The notes: generated by a model from the letters alone, not told the origin. Shown: positions 25,783-37,346, numbered from the stretch's first letter. The stretch: DNA of 64,000 nucleotides from Spinacia oleracea (GCF_020520425.1 NC_079487.1:8603501-8667500); one strand, 5' to 3'. Numbers and translations: made by a program.

Positions 25783-26627
25783 TGTCCTTATTTAATGTTT
25801 TAAAGTTTTAGAGTTTAATACTTTGTAAAACATTATTGGTTAATCATTCACAATAAATGAATAGAATTCATTTTCCATTTAATTTGTGGTTTATTAAATG
25901 ATGAGTCCCTTCAATTTGACGAAATATTCAAGATAGACTGTCAGGACCAGTCCTGTGACTAAGAAATGTCTACCAAGTGAACTTGAATGTCAAAAGTTGA
26001 AAATGGTCCCTGGTCGGAGTTTTCTATCAAATTGGACGCATAGAAAACGTTAAACGACTAGAATGCAAGATGACTAGTAGTTCTGTTTCTTGAACTATGT
26101 GGACATAGCAATGTCATAATCATTTGCATAGATACTTACTTTGGGAAGACTAGTATGAAACTTTACTGTAAGCGATGAAAATCTATCATAAGTAAATTTC
26201 ATTAAAATTATTAGACACTAAATCCTCAATACCTGAGTGATTTGAGATTACTTGTTTGAGAACTGGTTACTTTGACGTTGACCAACCGTCGCACCGTAAA
26301 AGGAGGCTATAAAGGCTCAGGTAATCACCTATCAAACGAAGTCTAATCTCAAGATCACAAGATTGGGATTGTCCTCCCATAAATCGGGATGAGATGCTTA
26401 AAAGTTGTACATGGCTACTCGGAGAGCTAGAAACTGTGAAATGCATGACCGTGCTCGGATGAATCATAGGCTATGATTATCTGTTTATTTGATCAGTTGA
26501 ACTCTGAAACCGAGAAACACCTCTGGACATAATAAGGATGACAACTCTTACCTTATGTTCAAGAGCAAGCATCGAGCGACAAAGGAATTAGGTAATGCAC
26601 ACTTGTCCCTAAGGACAAGTGGGAGAC
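25783..26627 (+). other. Element A 3' untranslated internal region with polypurine tract
   Basis: About 845 bp after the pol stop with no ORF of note. The last bases, AAGGACAAGTGGGAGAC, form the purine-rich tract that primes plus-strand synthesis directly before the 3' LTR. Confidence 0.8.
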
Positions 26628-28021
26628 TGAAGGAAATAATGCCCTTGGTCCAAGTATGCATATAATATTAAGTCTAATAAATGCGGTTCTGTATTTATTA
26701 ACAAGTTAATAATTCAGTGAGATCAAGTGAGCTGAATGCCTAGCTAGAGGCCGCTTCAGTTCAAGTGGAATTAATTATATTAATCCACAGCTTACTCTTG
26801 ACTGAACCCGTAGGGTCACACAAATAGTACGTAAACGGATCAAGTATTTAATGGAATTAAATACTCCATCTATGGATAGTCGGAATCGACGGATCTTGGT
26901 TTCAGTGGGAGCTAAGATCGTCACAAGCAAGAAATGAATACTCCGGAAACGATGATATTGCCGGAAACGGAAATATGGATCGTATCGGAAATATAAATAT
27001 TATCCAAGTCGTAGATGTTGCCGGAAACGGAAACATGGTACGTATCGGAAAATATTATCGGAAATGGAAATATTGCCGGAATCGGAAATATTGCCGGAAA
27101 CGGAAATATTGTCAGAATCCGAAATATTATCGGAATCGGAAAATATTACCGGAAACGGAAATATTAAATATTTGTTCGAAACGGAAATTAATTCCGGAAT
27201 CGGAAATATTAAATATTGTTCGTATCGGAAATGAATTCCGGAACCGGGAATTTAATCGGAAGCGCATCGTACGAATTAGCATCGGACGAGGCTTGCTAGA
27301 CGAAGGCCCAGCACAAAGCCAGGCCCACGCCTAGCAAGCCGAGCGCCCAACACGAAGGCCACAAGCCTCGCCAGGCCCAGCGTAAGGCCAGGCCCAGCAA
27401 GGCTGCTGGCGCGCGCGCTGAGCGTGCTCGTGGGCTGCGAGGCAGCGCTCATGCGTGTGGGCCGCAAGGCCTGCGCGGTGCATGCTTCCCTCGTGGTCGT
27501 GCGACGCTCGTGTTCGTAACGAATCCTAATCCTATCGGAATTCGTGCATTGATTAAATCCTAATCCTAAAAGATTAAATTTATTATTTAGAGTTCTAATA
27601 GGATTCTAATTAATAAATCCATATCCTAATAGGATTATAATTCCTTTCCATAAACTCTATAAATAGGTGCCTAGGGTCACATATTTACATCGAGATTTGA
27701 AGTATTCAAAAGGTAATATTTTCAAGCAAAAATCAGCCAAACACTTGCAACCCAATTAGCCGAAATTCCTAGTAACCTTAAGGGCGATTCTAGTTGGTCA
27801 AGCTTAAGGCGGATCCGGACGTGCTGTGGACTATCTACGGAGGGACGACACTTGGAGTCCTAAAGACTTGTTCTTGTTCGGTTCGGGCGCAGCTAGGGAG
27901 GGCACGCTACAAAGTGTATGCATCTAAATTATGCTATATGATTATGTGTAAATAATATGTTTTCTGGCTTTATGGTTTTTCCGCATGATTTATGTTTATT
28001 CATATGTATCATAACCTAACA
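26628..28021 (+). repeat. 3' LTR of element A
   Basis: 1,394 bp, TGAAGG...CTAACA, the same length as the rejoined 5' LTR (1,395 bp) and similar throughout with scattered substitutions. The GGAAATATT array lies at about 26940-27245, the GC-rich block at about 27290-27500 and a TATA box at 27658-27665. Confidence 0.96.
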
Positions 28022-28026
28022 CCTTG

Positions 28027-28458
28027 GGAGTAATAGAGTTGTTATTTATTTATTATTCATAACATTTAATCTTGTTTTGTAAACTTAAAATGGTACTCCA
28101 TAATCTTTTATTGATAATTACAAATTTACAAAAATTTATAAAACCTATTTCTTATCAAATACGAAGTAGTTATGTTCTAGTATTAGTTATAAACTTATAA
28201 TCAATCATATAATTATATAAATAGTTACACTTTATCATCATATTCTAATCAAATAATTACTACACTTTATCGTCATTTTCTAATCAAATAGTTACATTTA
28301 AATTTCCTCCAAATTGACATAATTACAATTTAGGCATTTAGCACATATCTCTTCACCCAAAAACAAAATAAAAAGAAAAATAATAATTTTGCACATATCC
28401 TCCTAATTTTCCCTCTCCAATTGAAATTCAAAGACCAAACATTCTTTTTGTCATGACT
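28027..28458. other. AT-rich spacer between element A and the MULE
   Basis: Very AT-rich with a loose repeat of AATCAAATAATTAC...CACTTTATC(A/G)TCAT around 28205-28295. No gene or promoter could be recognised. Confidence 0.5.
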
Positions 28459-28467
28459 ATGAATTCA

Positions 28468-28575
28468 GCGTCTGGATCCTCTGGAGTTGGCTAAAACTCC
28501 ACAAAATAGAGTTGAGAAGATCTTGGCCTTCTATTATATTTAATGGCTGAGATTTGCCCCACTAACTCAAAAATT
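28468..28575 (+). repeat. MULE left terminal inverted repeat
   Basis: Starts GCGTCTGGATCCTCTGG and runs to CTAACTCAAAAAT. Pairs with 32784-32892 with few mismatches. Confidence 0.93.
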
Positions 28576-29394
28576 TTAAAAAAAAGAAATAAAATAATTC
28601 TTCCTCCCTGATTCACGCCTTATTTCACCATACATTTTTCCACCGATTTTCATTCTTCCTCCCTGACTCCACAAAACTCCAAACATTTTTCCACCGATTT
28701 TCATTTAGAATCAGTCACCTCGTCGGAAACCCATATTGTTCAAGCATGTTCCGGTAAGCTATCTTCAGAATTCAAAGAGTTGTCTACATGAATCCCAGGT
28801 TATGGAGTATTTAATTTCATCAATTATTTTCCCAATTTGTTTAATTTTTCGAAAATTTTTGGTGTGTTATCTTGATTATTTATGCAATTGATTGAGGGAT
28901 TTTGTTATTGTTGGTGTTTTGAATGATCTATTTGAAGCTATTATCAGTTACTCTATGTTAAACATCTCAATTCCAATCAAAACAGTAAAAAGGAAAAAGA
29001 AAAAAAAGAATAAGAACTTACATGGGAAGAGTTCATAGTTACGAGAATCCATAGAAATGCAATACAGAAGAAGATAAAAGACTCTGCCATTCCCATCACC
29101 AAAATAGTTTAAGAGATCATATGGAACTCAATTAGAAAATAAAGCTTTTCAAAATATTTGTCTTTTGTAGATTTAAGTGGGCTAGATTGAGTAATACGAA
29201 GGTGACCCATTTGCAATTGGTTGGTTGAATGAGATATTGTAGTATTTAAATGTATATGTGATGTTTTATCATACCTCGTATGCTACTCAAATTGCCTTAT
29301 TAGCTACTGATATGTTCTTTTTGGCTAAATTACTTCCCTGAGTATGCTTCAAACTCTTTGGCTTACAAGAGTTACAACCACCGATTTCTTAATC

Positions 29395-29469
29395 TAGCCT
29401 ATTAGCTCAATATGGGAGAGCATTGTGTGACAACGCACAAAGTCGTAGGTTCAAATCCTCCATAGGCTA
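29395..29469 (+). tRNA. tRNA-like sequence, anticodon uncertain
   Basis: 75 nt with a perfect 7-bp acceptor stem (TAGCCTA with TAGGCTA), a D arm GCTC/GAGC, and a T arm GTAGG-TTCAAAT-CCTCC with one mismatch. The anticodon stem TTGTG/CACAA closes an 8-nt loop TGACAACG, one base too long, so the anticodon cannot be named (T33-GAC would be Val). No 3' CCA is encoded. It ends 12 nt before the RNR1-like ORF inside the MULE. It may be a tRNA pseudogene or organelle-derived. Confidence 0.4.
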
Positions 29470-29480
29470 CAGAAAAAAAT

Positions 29481-29711
29481 ATGTATGTAGTGAAGAGAGA
29501 TGGGCGACAGGAGAACGTTCATGTCCATAAGATTACTGCAATGTTGAAGAAATTGAGTTATGGTCTGAGTCTTGATCACTGTGATCATGTTCTTGTCTCC
29601 CAGAAGGTTTGTGCTTGTGTTTATAAGGGTGTTAATACTAGTCAGCTTGATGAATTAGCCGATAAACCTGCTGCTGCTATGACTGCCAATCACCCTGATG
29701 CAGGTACGTGA
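29481..29711 (+). pseudogene. RNR1: Captured first exon of ribonucleotide reductase large subunit
   Basis: Opens MYVVKRDGRQENVHVHKITA and continues through LKKLSYGLSLDHCD, VLVSQKVCACVYKGV and AAAMTANHPDA, the ATP-cone N-terminus of class I ribonucleotide reductase R1, which makes dNTPs in the cytosol. It ends at GCAG|GTACGT (donor at about 29703), so the capture includes the exon-intron boundary but no later exon. ELADKPAAA replaces the family ELA-ETAA wording. There is no active-site Cys region. It lies antisense to the transposase and is a transduplicated fragment, not an enzyme gene. Confidence 0.88.
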
Positions 29712-30913
29712 GGCATTATTTTTTCTGGGTTTGGTTTTGTTTCTGTTGCTGCTATGACTGCTAAGACTTGGTATACCATGAGCATCTGTTTAATCATAAA
29801 AGAAACTGAAACTTTGGACATGTATGTATGTATCTATGTATGTCAATATTTATAAAACTCCCAAACATAATTCTTAATCCTCTAGGGACAAAATTGACTT
29901 AGGAGACAATTGTTTCTTGAGGATCTGCCAACAAAAACTCCTTTCCACAGCTAACCCAATCCATCTAATGAGATGTATAACATCACATACCTGCATACAC
30001 AGAAAAAAAACATATCTTCATGTCGTACCAAGGTCACACCCACACACCCAAATGACCGAGTTAATAAACATCATACCTTGCCAATTTACATTTGACATAT
30101 CGCTGAAATTTGTTCGAGTGTGAAGCTCTTGAGTAAAATGTTGCACGTTCATAACCTACACGAAGCAATTGAACTCTGAACTCTTAAAACATGGAACGAA
30201 TAAGAGTTGACCTCACATTTGGCAAAAACAATGTAGCTAGTAACAAAAGACAATTTCCCAATAGAAAATTTCCAAATTCCATCAAACCTAGTAACAAAAG
30301 GCATACTATTCCATAGGTAACTAACACCAAGCTTCTGAGTTGGTGCATTGTTAAAAACACCCAAACCAGGCAACCAAAAATAATTGTAAGGAAACATTTC
30401 CTTGAATCCTTGATATTCCAAGTAAATGAAATTAGCACTGATGGTGTCTTTTTATAGCAAGCAAACTATAGTGATGAGATCAGCAAGGCTGATAAAGCTT
30501 AAGTTAAGAACAGAGTAGAAACTACAGTAGGATCAACAAGACAGACATAGAAACATCTAGGATAGAAACAGAAAATAGCACCAGAATAACAAAAACAGAA
30601 GAACATCCTATCCACGAATGTACAACAAATACCATGCCGAAAATTATACCTGACTTGGAAATGGAATTCCTGGCCACGAATCAAAATAAGACGGATCTTG
30701 ACTTCTATTATGCTCCCCCTGAAACAAAGTTCAATAATTTAAGTAAACAATTAAAATATTTTGTGATACATTGTTCTATTTAGTTTTTAATTCTTACCAA
30801 GAGTAGTTGTGTAAAACTATTGTTAGGGACTTGCAGATTTTGATAGTTATTCCCAAGTGCTACAATATGTTGTGGTACAATTCTTCGATCTTCTCCTTGC
30901 TAAGTAGCATCAT
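29712..30913. other. MULE interior, unassigned
   Basis: 1.2 kb between the RNR1 piece and the transposase ORF. Overlapping minus-strand ORFs at 30149-30438 include YNYFWLPGLGVFNNAPTQ and SYLWNSMPFVTRF, protein-like wording that was not recognised and may be another captured fragment. Otherwise AT-rich. Confidence 0.4.
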
Positions 30914-32479
30914 TTAAGGAATAAAAAGCACCAAGTTATAGTTAGAATTTTTTTTAAAAAAAATCATGGTGTGATTATAGCACTTTTTATATACCTGTGG
31001 CGGTGTATTTTCTGTATTAGAGTGATTTGACATCTTCTTCTTTCTACTTTTTCTCTGATCTGTTGATCCTTGACTATCTTTATCATGAAAATTTTCTGTC
31101 CAACTTTTCCTTCGCTTTCCTCCTTTTCTCCCCTCTTTTGGCTTCAAAGTAACATTGTTAGGAACATTTGTTGGTGTTGATCCTTGTTGTTCTCTTGCAG
31201 TCCCCTCAGACAATAAGGGAGTTTCACCCCTTTCTCTTTTAAGGCTCAACACCAACTTGTCAACCTCAACACTCAAATTATTCAACCCTTTCTCTAGCAG
31301 TGACGACGATTCTATAAAATTGGATGCACCAGAAGCTACTTTCACAAATTTTTGACATAAAGCTTTGTATCTACGAGTAGCATCCAACCGAGGGTCCTCA
31401 AGAATAGTTCTCCCTGAGGTATCTTGCACGGTTTCAGCCTTTGCTTCTCTAGTCCAATGCTTCAAAATATATTTCCTAGGAATCAGTTTAATGTTCATGG
31501 TATCAAGAACCTTCAAAGCATGAGCACATAATAACCCCAATCTTTCAAACATCTTGCAACTACATGAAACTGTTTCGATCAAAGGATCACCGAACACTTG
31601 GTACTCTTTATTAATAGAGCTATCATTCTCAGGGTCTGAAATTACAACTCTATACTCATTTGTAAGTTGACCTTCAACAGGCGGCTTAATAATAGCTGCT
31701 GTTGACCATTCATACTCGTCTTGAAATGCTTCGAATATATTAGAAGTATATATTTGGCCAACTTGCCTAAGTAAAGGTGTTCTTCTCATCTTAATTCTTG
31801 GCAGTTTCTCCTTAGAATCAAACTCATTGTTTATCTCATTTTGACGCTTTAGACCCAAGACTCTCTCAAATTGTTTAAAAAATCGCATTATATCCATAGT
31901 GCATTTTAGATAATCTTTTAAATCTTTATTGAAACTTTCACTTAATTGAGTGCTACGCATCCCCAACGAAAACACATTTGTCATGTAACACTCTGCCCAT
32001 TTTTCTTTTACTGCATATATACTATCTAACCATGTACCTTTTGAGACTTTTCCACGCAATGCACTGAATGCTTCTTCAAACTCCGCCTCTTCTTTATACT
32101 CATACATACAAGCTTTGAATGCTCGAAGAACTTCTAGGCCATCACATAGCAAGTGTTTGGTTGCATTTTCAGTTATGTGCCAAGTACATAGTCCATGCCA
32201 CACATTTGGCATCACCTCTGCAATAGCCTTACCCATAGCAATATCTTGGTCAGTGAAAATAGTCTTTGGCTCCTTGTTACAGTGCGTTGCTAGAAACGTT
32301 TCAAACAACCATTTAAAAGATTCTATTGTTTCATCATATAAAAGAGCCGCACCAAAAACCGTTGTCTCTCTAAAATGGTTAAACCCAACAAATACGCCAA
32401 GTGGTCTATGTTCTTTATTAGTACCAAATGTAGTGTCAAATGCAACAACATCACCAAATAAAGCATAATCAATAAGCAT
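30914..32479 (-). CDS. FAR1-related (FRS) MULE transposase, N-terminally truncated
   Basis: 521-codon ORF. The MULE transposase domain is near the start: FDTTFGTN (first Asp), then GFNHFRETTVFGAALL, FTDQDIAMGKAI (second Asp) and CTWHI; STQLSESFN holds the candidate catalytic Glu. A SWIM zinc finger follows with CSCKMFERLGLLCAHALKVL. The C-terminal third is Lys/Arg-rich (KEGRKGGKRRKS), nuclear-signal-like. FRS proteins derive from MULE transposases; an intact family member also has an N-terminal FAR1 zinc domain, which is missing here. Upstream of the ATG the frame continues through TQFWADAK and hits TAG near 32519. The ORF lies between TIRs in the orientation expected of a transposase. Probably inactive, though the core is uninterrupted. 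Confidence 0.85.
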   Translation of the reverse strand: MLIDYALFGDVVAFDTTFGTNKEHRPLGVFVGFNHFRETTVFGAALLYDETIESFKWLFETFLATHCNKEPKTIFTDQDIAMGKAIAEVMPNVWHGLCTWHITENATKHLLCDGLEVLRAFKACMYEYKEEAEFEEAFSALRGKVSKGTWLDSIYAVKEKWAECYMTNVFSLGMRSTQLSESFNKDLKDYLKCTMDIMRFFKQFERVLGLKRQNEINNEFDSKEKLPRIKMRRTPLLRQVGQIYTSNIFEAFQDEYEWSTAAIIKPPVEGQLTNEYRVVISDPENDSSINKEYQVFGDPLIETVSCSCKMFERLGLLCAHALKVLDTMNIKLIPRKYILKHWTREAKAETVQDTSGRTILEDPRLDATRRYKALCQKFVKVASGASNFIESSSLLEKGLNNLSVEVDKLVLSLKRERGETPLLSEGTAREQQGSTPTNVPNNVTLKPKEGRKGGKRRKSWTENFHDKDSQGSTDQRKSRKKKMSNHSNTENTPPQVYKKCYNHTMIFFKKNSNYNLVLFIP

Positions 32480-32783
32480 CTTAGCATCAGCCCAGAATTG
32501 TGTATACAGAGTAATTGTCTAGTTCAAGGACACTGATTGTTTCGAATTTTTTTTTTTTTTAGAAAAATAAAAACTTGTGGCTGCAAAGAATTAGGTGCAA
32601 GTATCCATGATTCTTCCCGTGAAAAATAAAGAATTGGTGGGAAAAATTGATAATGATAGAAGATTTTGGTGGGAAATACCAATAAGGAAAAACTTCCCCT
32701 ATAATTTAGGAGCAGTCACGCTTGATAAAATCTGATTTATTCTGTAAATCTTTTTTTATTTCTTTTTTTATTTTTATTTTTTT

Positions 32784-32892
32784 ATTTTTGAGTTAGTGGG
32801 GGCAAATCTCAGCCATTAAATATAATAGAAGGCCAAGATCTTCTCAACTCTATTTTGTAGAGTTTTAGCCCAACTCCAGAGGATCCAGATGC
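32784..32892 (-). repeat. MULE right terminal inverted repeat
   Basis: Ends GGATCCAGATGC at 32892, the inverted copy of the left end, followed by the TSD ATGAATTCA. Confidence 0.93.
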
Positions 32893-33218
32893 ATGAATTC
32901 ACCATCCACCTGTGAAACTCACTGAAACTTCTCCAACTTTCCAGACTCAATCAATCAAACCCCAGAAAATTCCCCAAAATCAACCCTTCGAATTCCATTC
33001 TTTCTTCTCCAATGTCCAAATTCAAGCACCAATCTTTCTTCCTCAATCTCAAATTTCAATGGCAACACCTCTTCATTTCTCCACCTTCCTCATCATGGGT
33101 CTCCAACAAAACTCAAAAACTCGCTTCTTTTTCTCCCAATTCTCACTTCCACCACCACCCAGTTACTCTCCCTTCCTCTTCCAAACCCTCAAAACCTAGA
33201 AAATTGCGTTTCTCTCTG

Positions 33219-33220
<2 letters not shown>

Positions 33221-33276
<56 letters not shown>
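33221..33276 (+). repeat. (AG)28 microsatellite in EGY3 exon 1
   Basis: 56 bp of uninterrupted AG. It separates the transit-peptide region from the acidic EEEDEQQQ stretch, which is out of frame with it. Confidence 0.97.
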
Positions 33277-33281
<5 letters not shown>

Positions 33282-36200
33282 CTGTAGCTGTAGTGGATGA
33301 AAATCGAAAAATGACGTAATAGACGAAGATACCTAGAAAGGATTTGAGGAGAGAGAAGAAGAAGATGAGCAACAACAGGAATTGGACTGGAAAAATGATA
33401 AAGAATTCAAGAAATTTATGGGGAATCCATCAATTGAAGCTGCAATTAAGTTGGAGAAGAAAAGGGCGGATAGGAAGCTTAAAGAGCTTGATGTTGAGAG
33501 CAAGAGTGATAATCCAATTGTTGGGGTTTTCAATCGAATTGCTCGTGAGAATTTGTTTGAGAGAGAAAGAGACTTTGGAAAAAGTTGAACAAGCTTGTAA
33601 AGCCCTTGATCTTAACAAGGTCAGTTTTTTTTTTTTTATTGCTTGATTCTGAATGCTGGTGTAATATAGTAATTTCCAACTATCGTTGCTGGTCACATGA
33701 ATATCTATGTATGACTGTTAGTGTACTTAGTGATATTACTTTGTTTATGGCCTAAAACGATCATATATGAAACGGATGAAGTGAACAGGAAAACCAATTT
33801 GAGATGAAGACTTTTCTTGATCCATTTGGTGCTTAAAGGTAATGAGTCTGTATGATTTTATGATTTTCAGTTGAAGAATTGCTTTGGATTTGATACATTA
33901 TTTGCCACGGATGTCCGAAGATTTGGGGATGGGGGTATTTTCATAGGGAATTTGAGAAAACCTATCGAAGAAGTCATGCCACAATTGGAGAAGAAACTCT
34001 CTGAGGCAACTGGGACTGAGGTAGTGATATGGTTTATGGAAGAGAAGAAGGATGATATTACAAAACAGGTATGCTAATGCTTAGTTTAACATGATCATCC
34101 TCTTAGTGTACTGTATAGTGACCTTTATCTCATATGCTCATTCATAGTAAAAGTTTCCTTCACCACTCTCCTTGATTCAAATGAAGCTTTTAGCATATGT
34201 AATGATATCTCTCTAATGTTCCTTTAAGTGCTGAATTTGGCAATGGAAAGCTGAATTAGTTTGCGAACATGCATAGATCGGTCAGAAATTACTAAGAATA
34301 TCTGATGGTAGTGGCATGATTACTCTCATGAATACTTGATATAGGGAAGGATTTATATTAGGGGCATGAAAAGTTGAAATGGCCATTCGGAGAAGCTAAT
34401 AATTGAATAATCCTCATGAAACTTGTGTTTTTTTATCCATCTTGGTGAAACTTACCTGTTGTTCTTCTATTTAGGTGTGTTTGGTTCAACCAAAGTCAGA
34501 AATTGATCTTCAGTTTGAATCGACTAATCTGAGCACTCCTTGGGGCTATCTTAGTGCAATAGCCTTGGGTGTTACAACTTTTGGAACAATTGCTTTGACA
34601 AGTGGTTTCTTTGTCAAGCCTGGTGCAACATTTGATGACTACCTGGCTAACTTTGTACCTCTTTTTGGTGGGTTTTTGACCATTTTGGGCGTATCTGAGG
34701 CGAGTCATCTCATGCATTTGGCTTCTATCACTTGGATTAAGTGGCTTTTTCCTTATTGTTTGCAAATTGGAGGTAAACAAGTGTTAATTGAGTTTTTTTG
34801 TTGAAGCACATAGCAAATTACATTCTGTTCTAGTTATTTTTGCTCCATATCTTCATTGCACTTTGGGTCTCTAAACAAAGAGCTTACATAATAGTTGATC
34901 TTTTCTTTCAGATGTCCTTATTATAACTATGAGGAAGAGTGATAATGCCTTGTGTTAAATGGAAGAAGTAGTTGCTTTCTTATTATTTCTTTTGTTTAAA
35001 TACAAAACTCAGGTACATTCTCTGATTATTATGTCTGCAGATTGTCACAAGGTTGACAACAAATCGATATGGGGTAAAGCTGAGCCCATCATTTCTTGTT
35101 CCATCGAATTGGACGGGGTGTTTGGGAGTAATGAATAACTATGAGTACCTCCTCCCTAGTAAGAATGCCCTTTTTGATATTCCTGTTGCTCGTACAGCCA
35201 GTGCATACTTGACCTCTCTGGCGCTTGCAGTTGTTGCCTTTGCATCAGATGGCAGCTTCAATGGAGGTGATAATGCACTGTAAGGTTCCCTTACCTATAT
35301 TCTAAAATTACTTCTTGTTTACAATCCCCCATTGCCTGTATTTTAAATTATTAAAGCTGTCTAATAATACAGTTGGGTGATCCAGATTAGAGGTTCATTC
35401 AACCATGTTCAAAAACATATCATTTTAAGATAGAGATAGTTTGTGGTAGTAAGGAAAATATCAATAAGAGGTTTGTATTGAATTTTAGAGGTTTGTAGAC
35501 AAACCTCATTATTGTTGGAAAAAGTTACAAAATCAAAGGTTACTGAAGAGTAAGTGGTTTGTTTTTGTCATGTATGCAAAACATATTGATTTTATTTTTG
35601 TTTTGTTTTATTTTAGATGAGAATGATAATGAGTCCCACATATTAACCTTTGTATAAGTTTATCTATTATTGGTAGAAGGTTCATTACAATCAAGGTTTT
35701 TAAAGCTGTCTAATAATACAGTTGTGTGATCCAGATTAGCAGGTTCCTTCAACCATATTCAAAAGCATATTGTTTTAAGATAGAGATAGTTTGTGGTAGT
35801 AAATACCTAGTAGTACTTTTTGTTTTTTCTGTATGTCCACACTAAACACTATCGTGATAGGTCCTGAATAATTCTTTAAAATTTGGTACTGAAATTCATT
35901 TATGCCCATATTCAACACGGTATAGCCTTAATTATATCTATCAAACTTTTTGTTATTCTAAAATGTGCTTCCCCTATTATTGTAATCTTAAGTTCTAAGC
36001 AATGTCTTCTGTATATGCAGGTTTGTAAGGCCTCAATTTTTTGAGAACAACCCTTTGTTTTTTTCATCCAATATGTAATTGGACCTTATGCTGATGAACT
36101 TGAAAACGTGCTGCCTTTTGCGATGGAAGGAGTGGGAGTACCAGTTGACCCCCTTGCTTTCGCTGGGCTTTTAGGTTGGTCTTCTGGCTTGTTGTTTAGT

Positions 36201-36433
36201 CTTAACACAGACAAGTAACTACGTCTTTTTTTTTCATTTATCTCAAGCTGACATTCGCTTTTAGACACAGCCGTACTAAGAGCACTCATTAATCAGCAAA
36301 AAGAGAAAAGATATATACAATGATTACAATAATAAGTGAAATTTATCGAAACAAGGATAAATTTTAACACGAGTAAGACTAAATGGCTAACACGTTCACC
36401 TCCTAACGGAACAAAAATTAAATAATCAAAATA

Positions 36434-36693
36434 CTTCCTCCGTTTCATAAAAAATTGCAAACCTTTTAGTTTTGCCACTATTCATACACCAACTTTGACC
36501 ATATATTTTTAGTAATTAATTAAAAGCAAATGTTATTAAGTAAAATGTCGTTGAATTGATTTCATTATATACGTTTATAATATTAACATTAAGATTATGT
36601 AGAAAAATATAATTAGAGATAATTATGGTCAAAGTTGTATCTTGGCAAACGTGCTAGTCAACGTGTTGCAATTTATTTTTGAATCTGAGGAAG
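36434..36693. mobile_element. Stowaway-like MITE in EGY3 intron 5
   Basis: 260 bp with inverted ends CTTCCTCCGTTTCATAAA and TTTTTGAATCTGAGGAAG, inner inverted TTGCAA, and TA on both sides (36432-36433 and 36694-36695). Confidence 0.75.
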
Positions 36694-37346
36694 TATATGC
36701 TTTATCTCTCTTCAGGCCTTATTATTTCATCTTGACTTTACCTATATGAAGGGAATTTTTTCTATTCATAGTGTTAGCCTGTTAGGTACTTAATATGGCA
36801 GGAATTTGGAGTTATTTTCAATAAAAAAAGCCGGAAATAGTTCTAGTACAGTAGTATTGCAAACTACGGCATATAAAAGGGGGATTTTAGTTATATTTCT
36901 CTAGTATATACGGAACAAGTTACAACTATTCAAACACCATATCATTATTCATGTATGATGCTTACTATGTATTTACGGATTTACCCTTAGGGATGGTGGT
37001 GACGTCTCTGAACTTGTTGCCTTGTGGGAGACTTGAAGGGGGTAGGATAGCACAGGCTATGTTTGGCAGGAACACTGCCACTTTGCTCTCATTTGCCACT
37101 TCTCTGCTACTTGGTATTGGTGGTTTAAGTGGAAGTGTTATCTGTCTGGCATGGGGATTGTTTGCTACCTTCTTCAGAGGAGGAGAAGAAAATCCTGCCA
37201 AAGATGAGATAACTCCATTAGGCGATGATCGTTATTCCTGGGGTGTTGTCCTCTTCCTTATATGCTTCCTCACTCTCTTCCCAAGCGGAGGAGGGACCTT
37301 CTCAAGTTCCCTCTTCACCGGACCATTTTTCAGAGGCGATTTGTAA

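Larger units (their letters stand above)
16368..28021 (+). mobile_element. Ty1/copia LTR retrotransposon, element A (complete structure)
   Basis: Bounded by a perfect 5-bp TSD CCTTG (16363-16367 and 28022-28026), with TG...CA ends. The 5' LTR is 16368-17450 plus 18823-19134, split by a nested solo LTR. The primer-binding site follows at 19135. The coding region is 21817-25782, then a purine-rich tract just before the 3' LTR (26628-28021). Excluding the nested insertion the element is about 10.3 kb with an internal region of 7.5 kb. Domain order gag, protease, integrase, RT, RNase H defines Ty1/copia. Three stops and a changed RNase H residue make it non-autonomous as it stands. It is inserted 104 bp after the GH10 pseudogene. 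Confidence 0.96.
28468..32892 (-). mobile_element. Mutator-like element (MULE) with FAR1-type transposase
   Basis: 4,425 bp with terminal inverted repeats of about 110 bp (28468-28575 and 32784-32892; both read GGATCCTCTGGAGTTGG from the outside) and a perfect 9-bp TSD ATGAATTCA (28459-28467 and 32893-32901). The right half encodes a transposase-like ORF. The left half holds a captured RNR1 first exon, a tRNA-like sequence and unassigned DNA. TIR length, TSD length and transposase type all agree with the MULE superfamily. It is inserted about 160 bp upstream of the EGY3 pseudogene's ATG. Confidence 0.93.
33059..37346 (+). pseudogene. EGY3: EGY3-like chloroplast membrane protease homologue, degenerate copy
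   Basis: Related to EGY3, a plastid S2P-type protein thought to be an inactive metalloprotease. Exons: 33059-33619, 33871-34068, 34475-34699, 35041-35279, 36021-36174 and 36991-37346. Recognisable parts: Ser-rich transit peptide, ELDWKNDKEFKKFMGNPSI, GDGGIFIGNLRKPIEEVMP, PKSEIDLQFE, PLFGGFLTILGVSE, SPSFLVPSNWTGCLGVMNNY, LNLLPCGRLEGGRIAQAMFG and the C-terminus TGPFFRGDL. The HEXXH region reads GVSE, as in EGY3. Breaks: a frameshift in the transit peptide, TAG at 33334-33336, a frameshift near 33560, GC instead of GT after exon 3, and a frameshift in the T-run near 36060. A 56-bp (AG)n lies in exon 1. Membrane segments are largely preserved. Probably a decayed duplicate. Confidence 0.88.
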
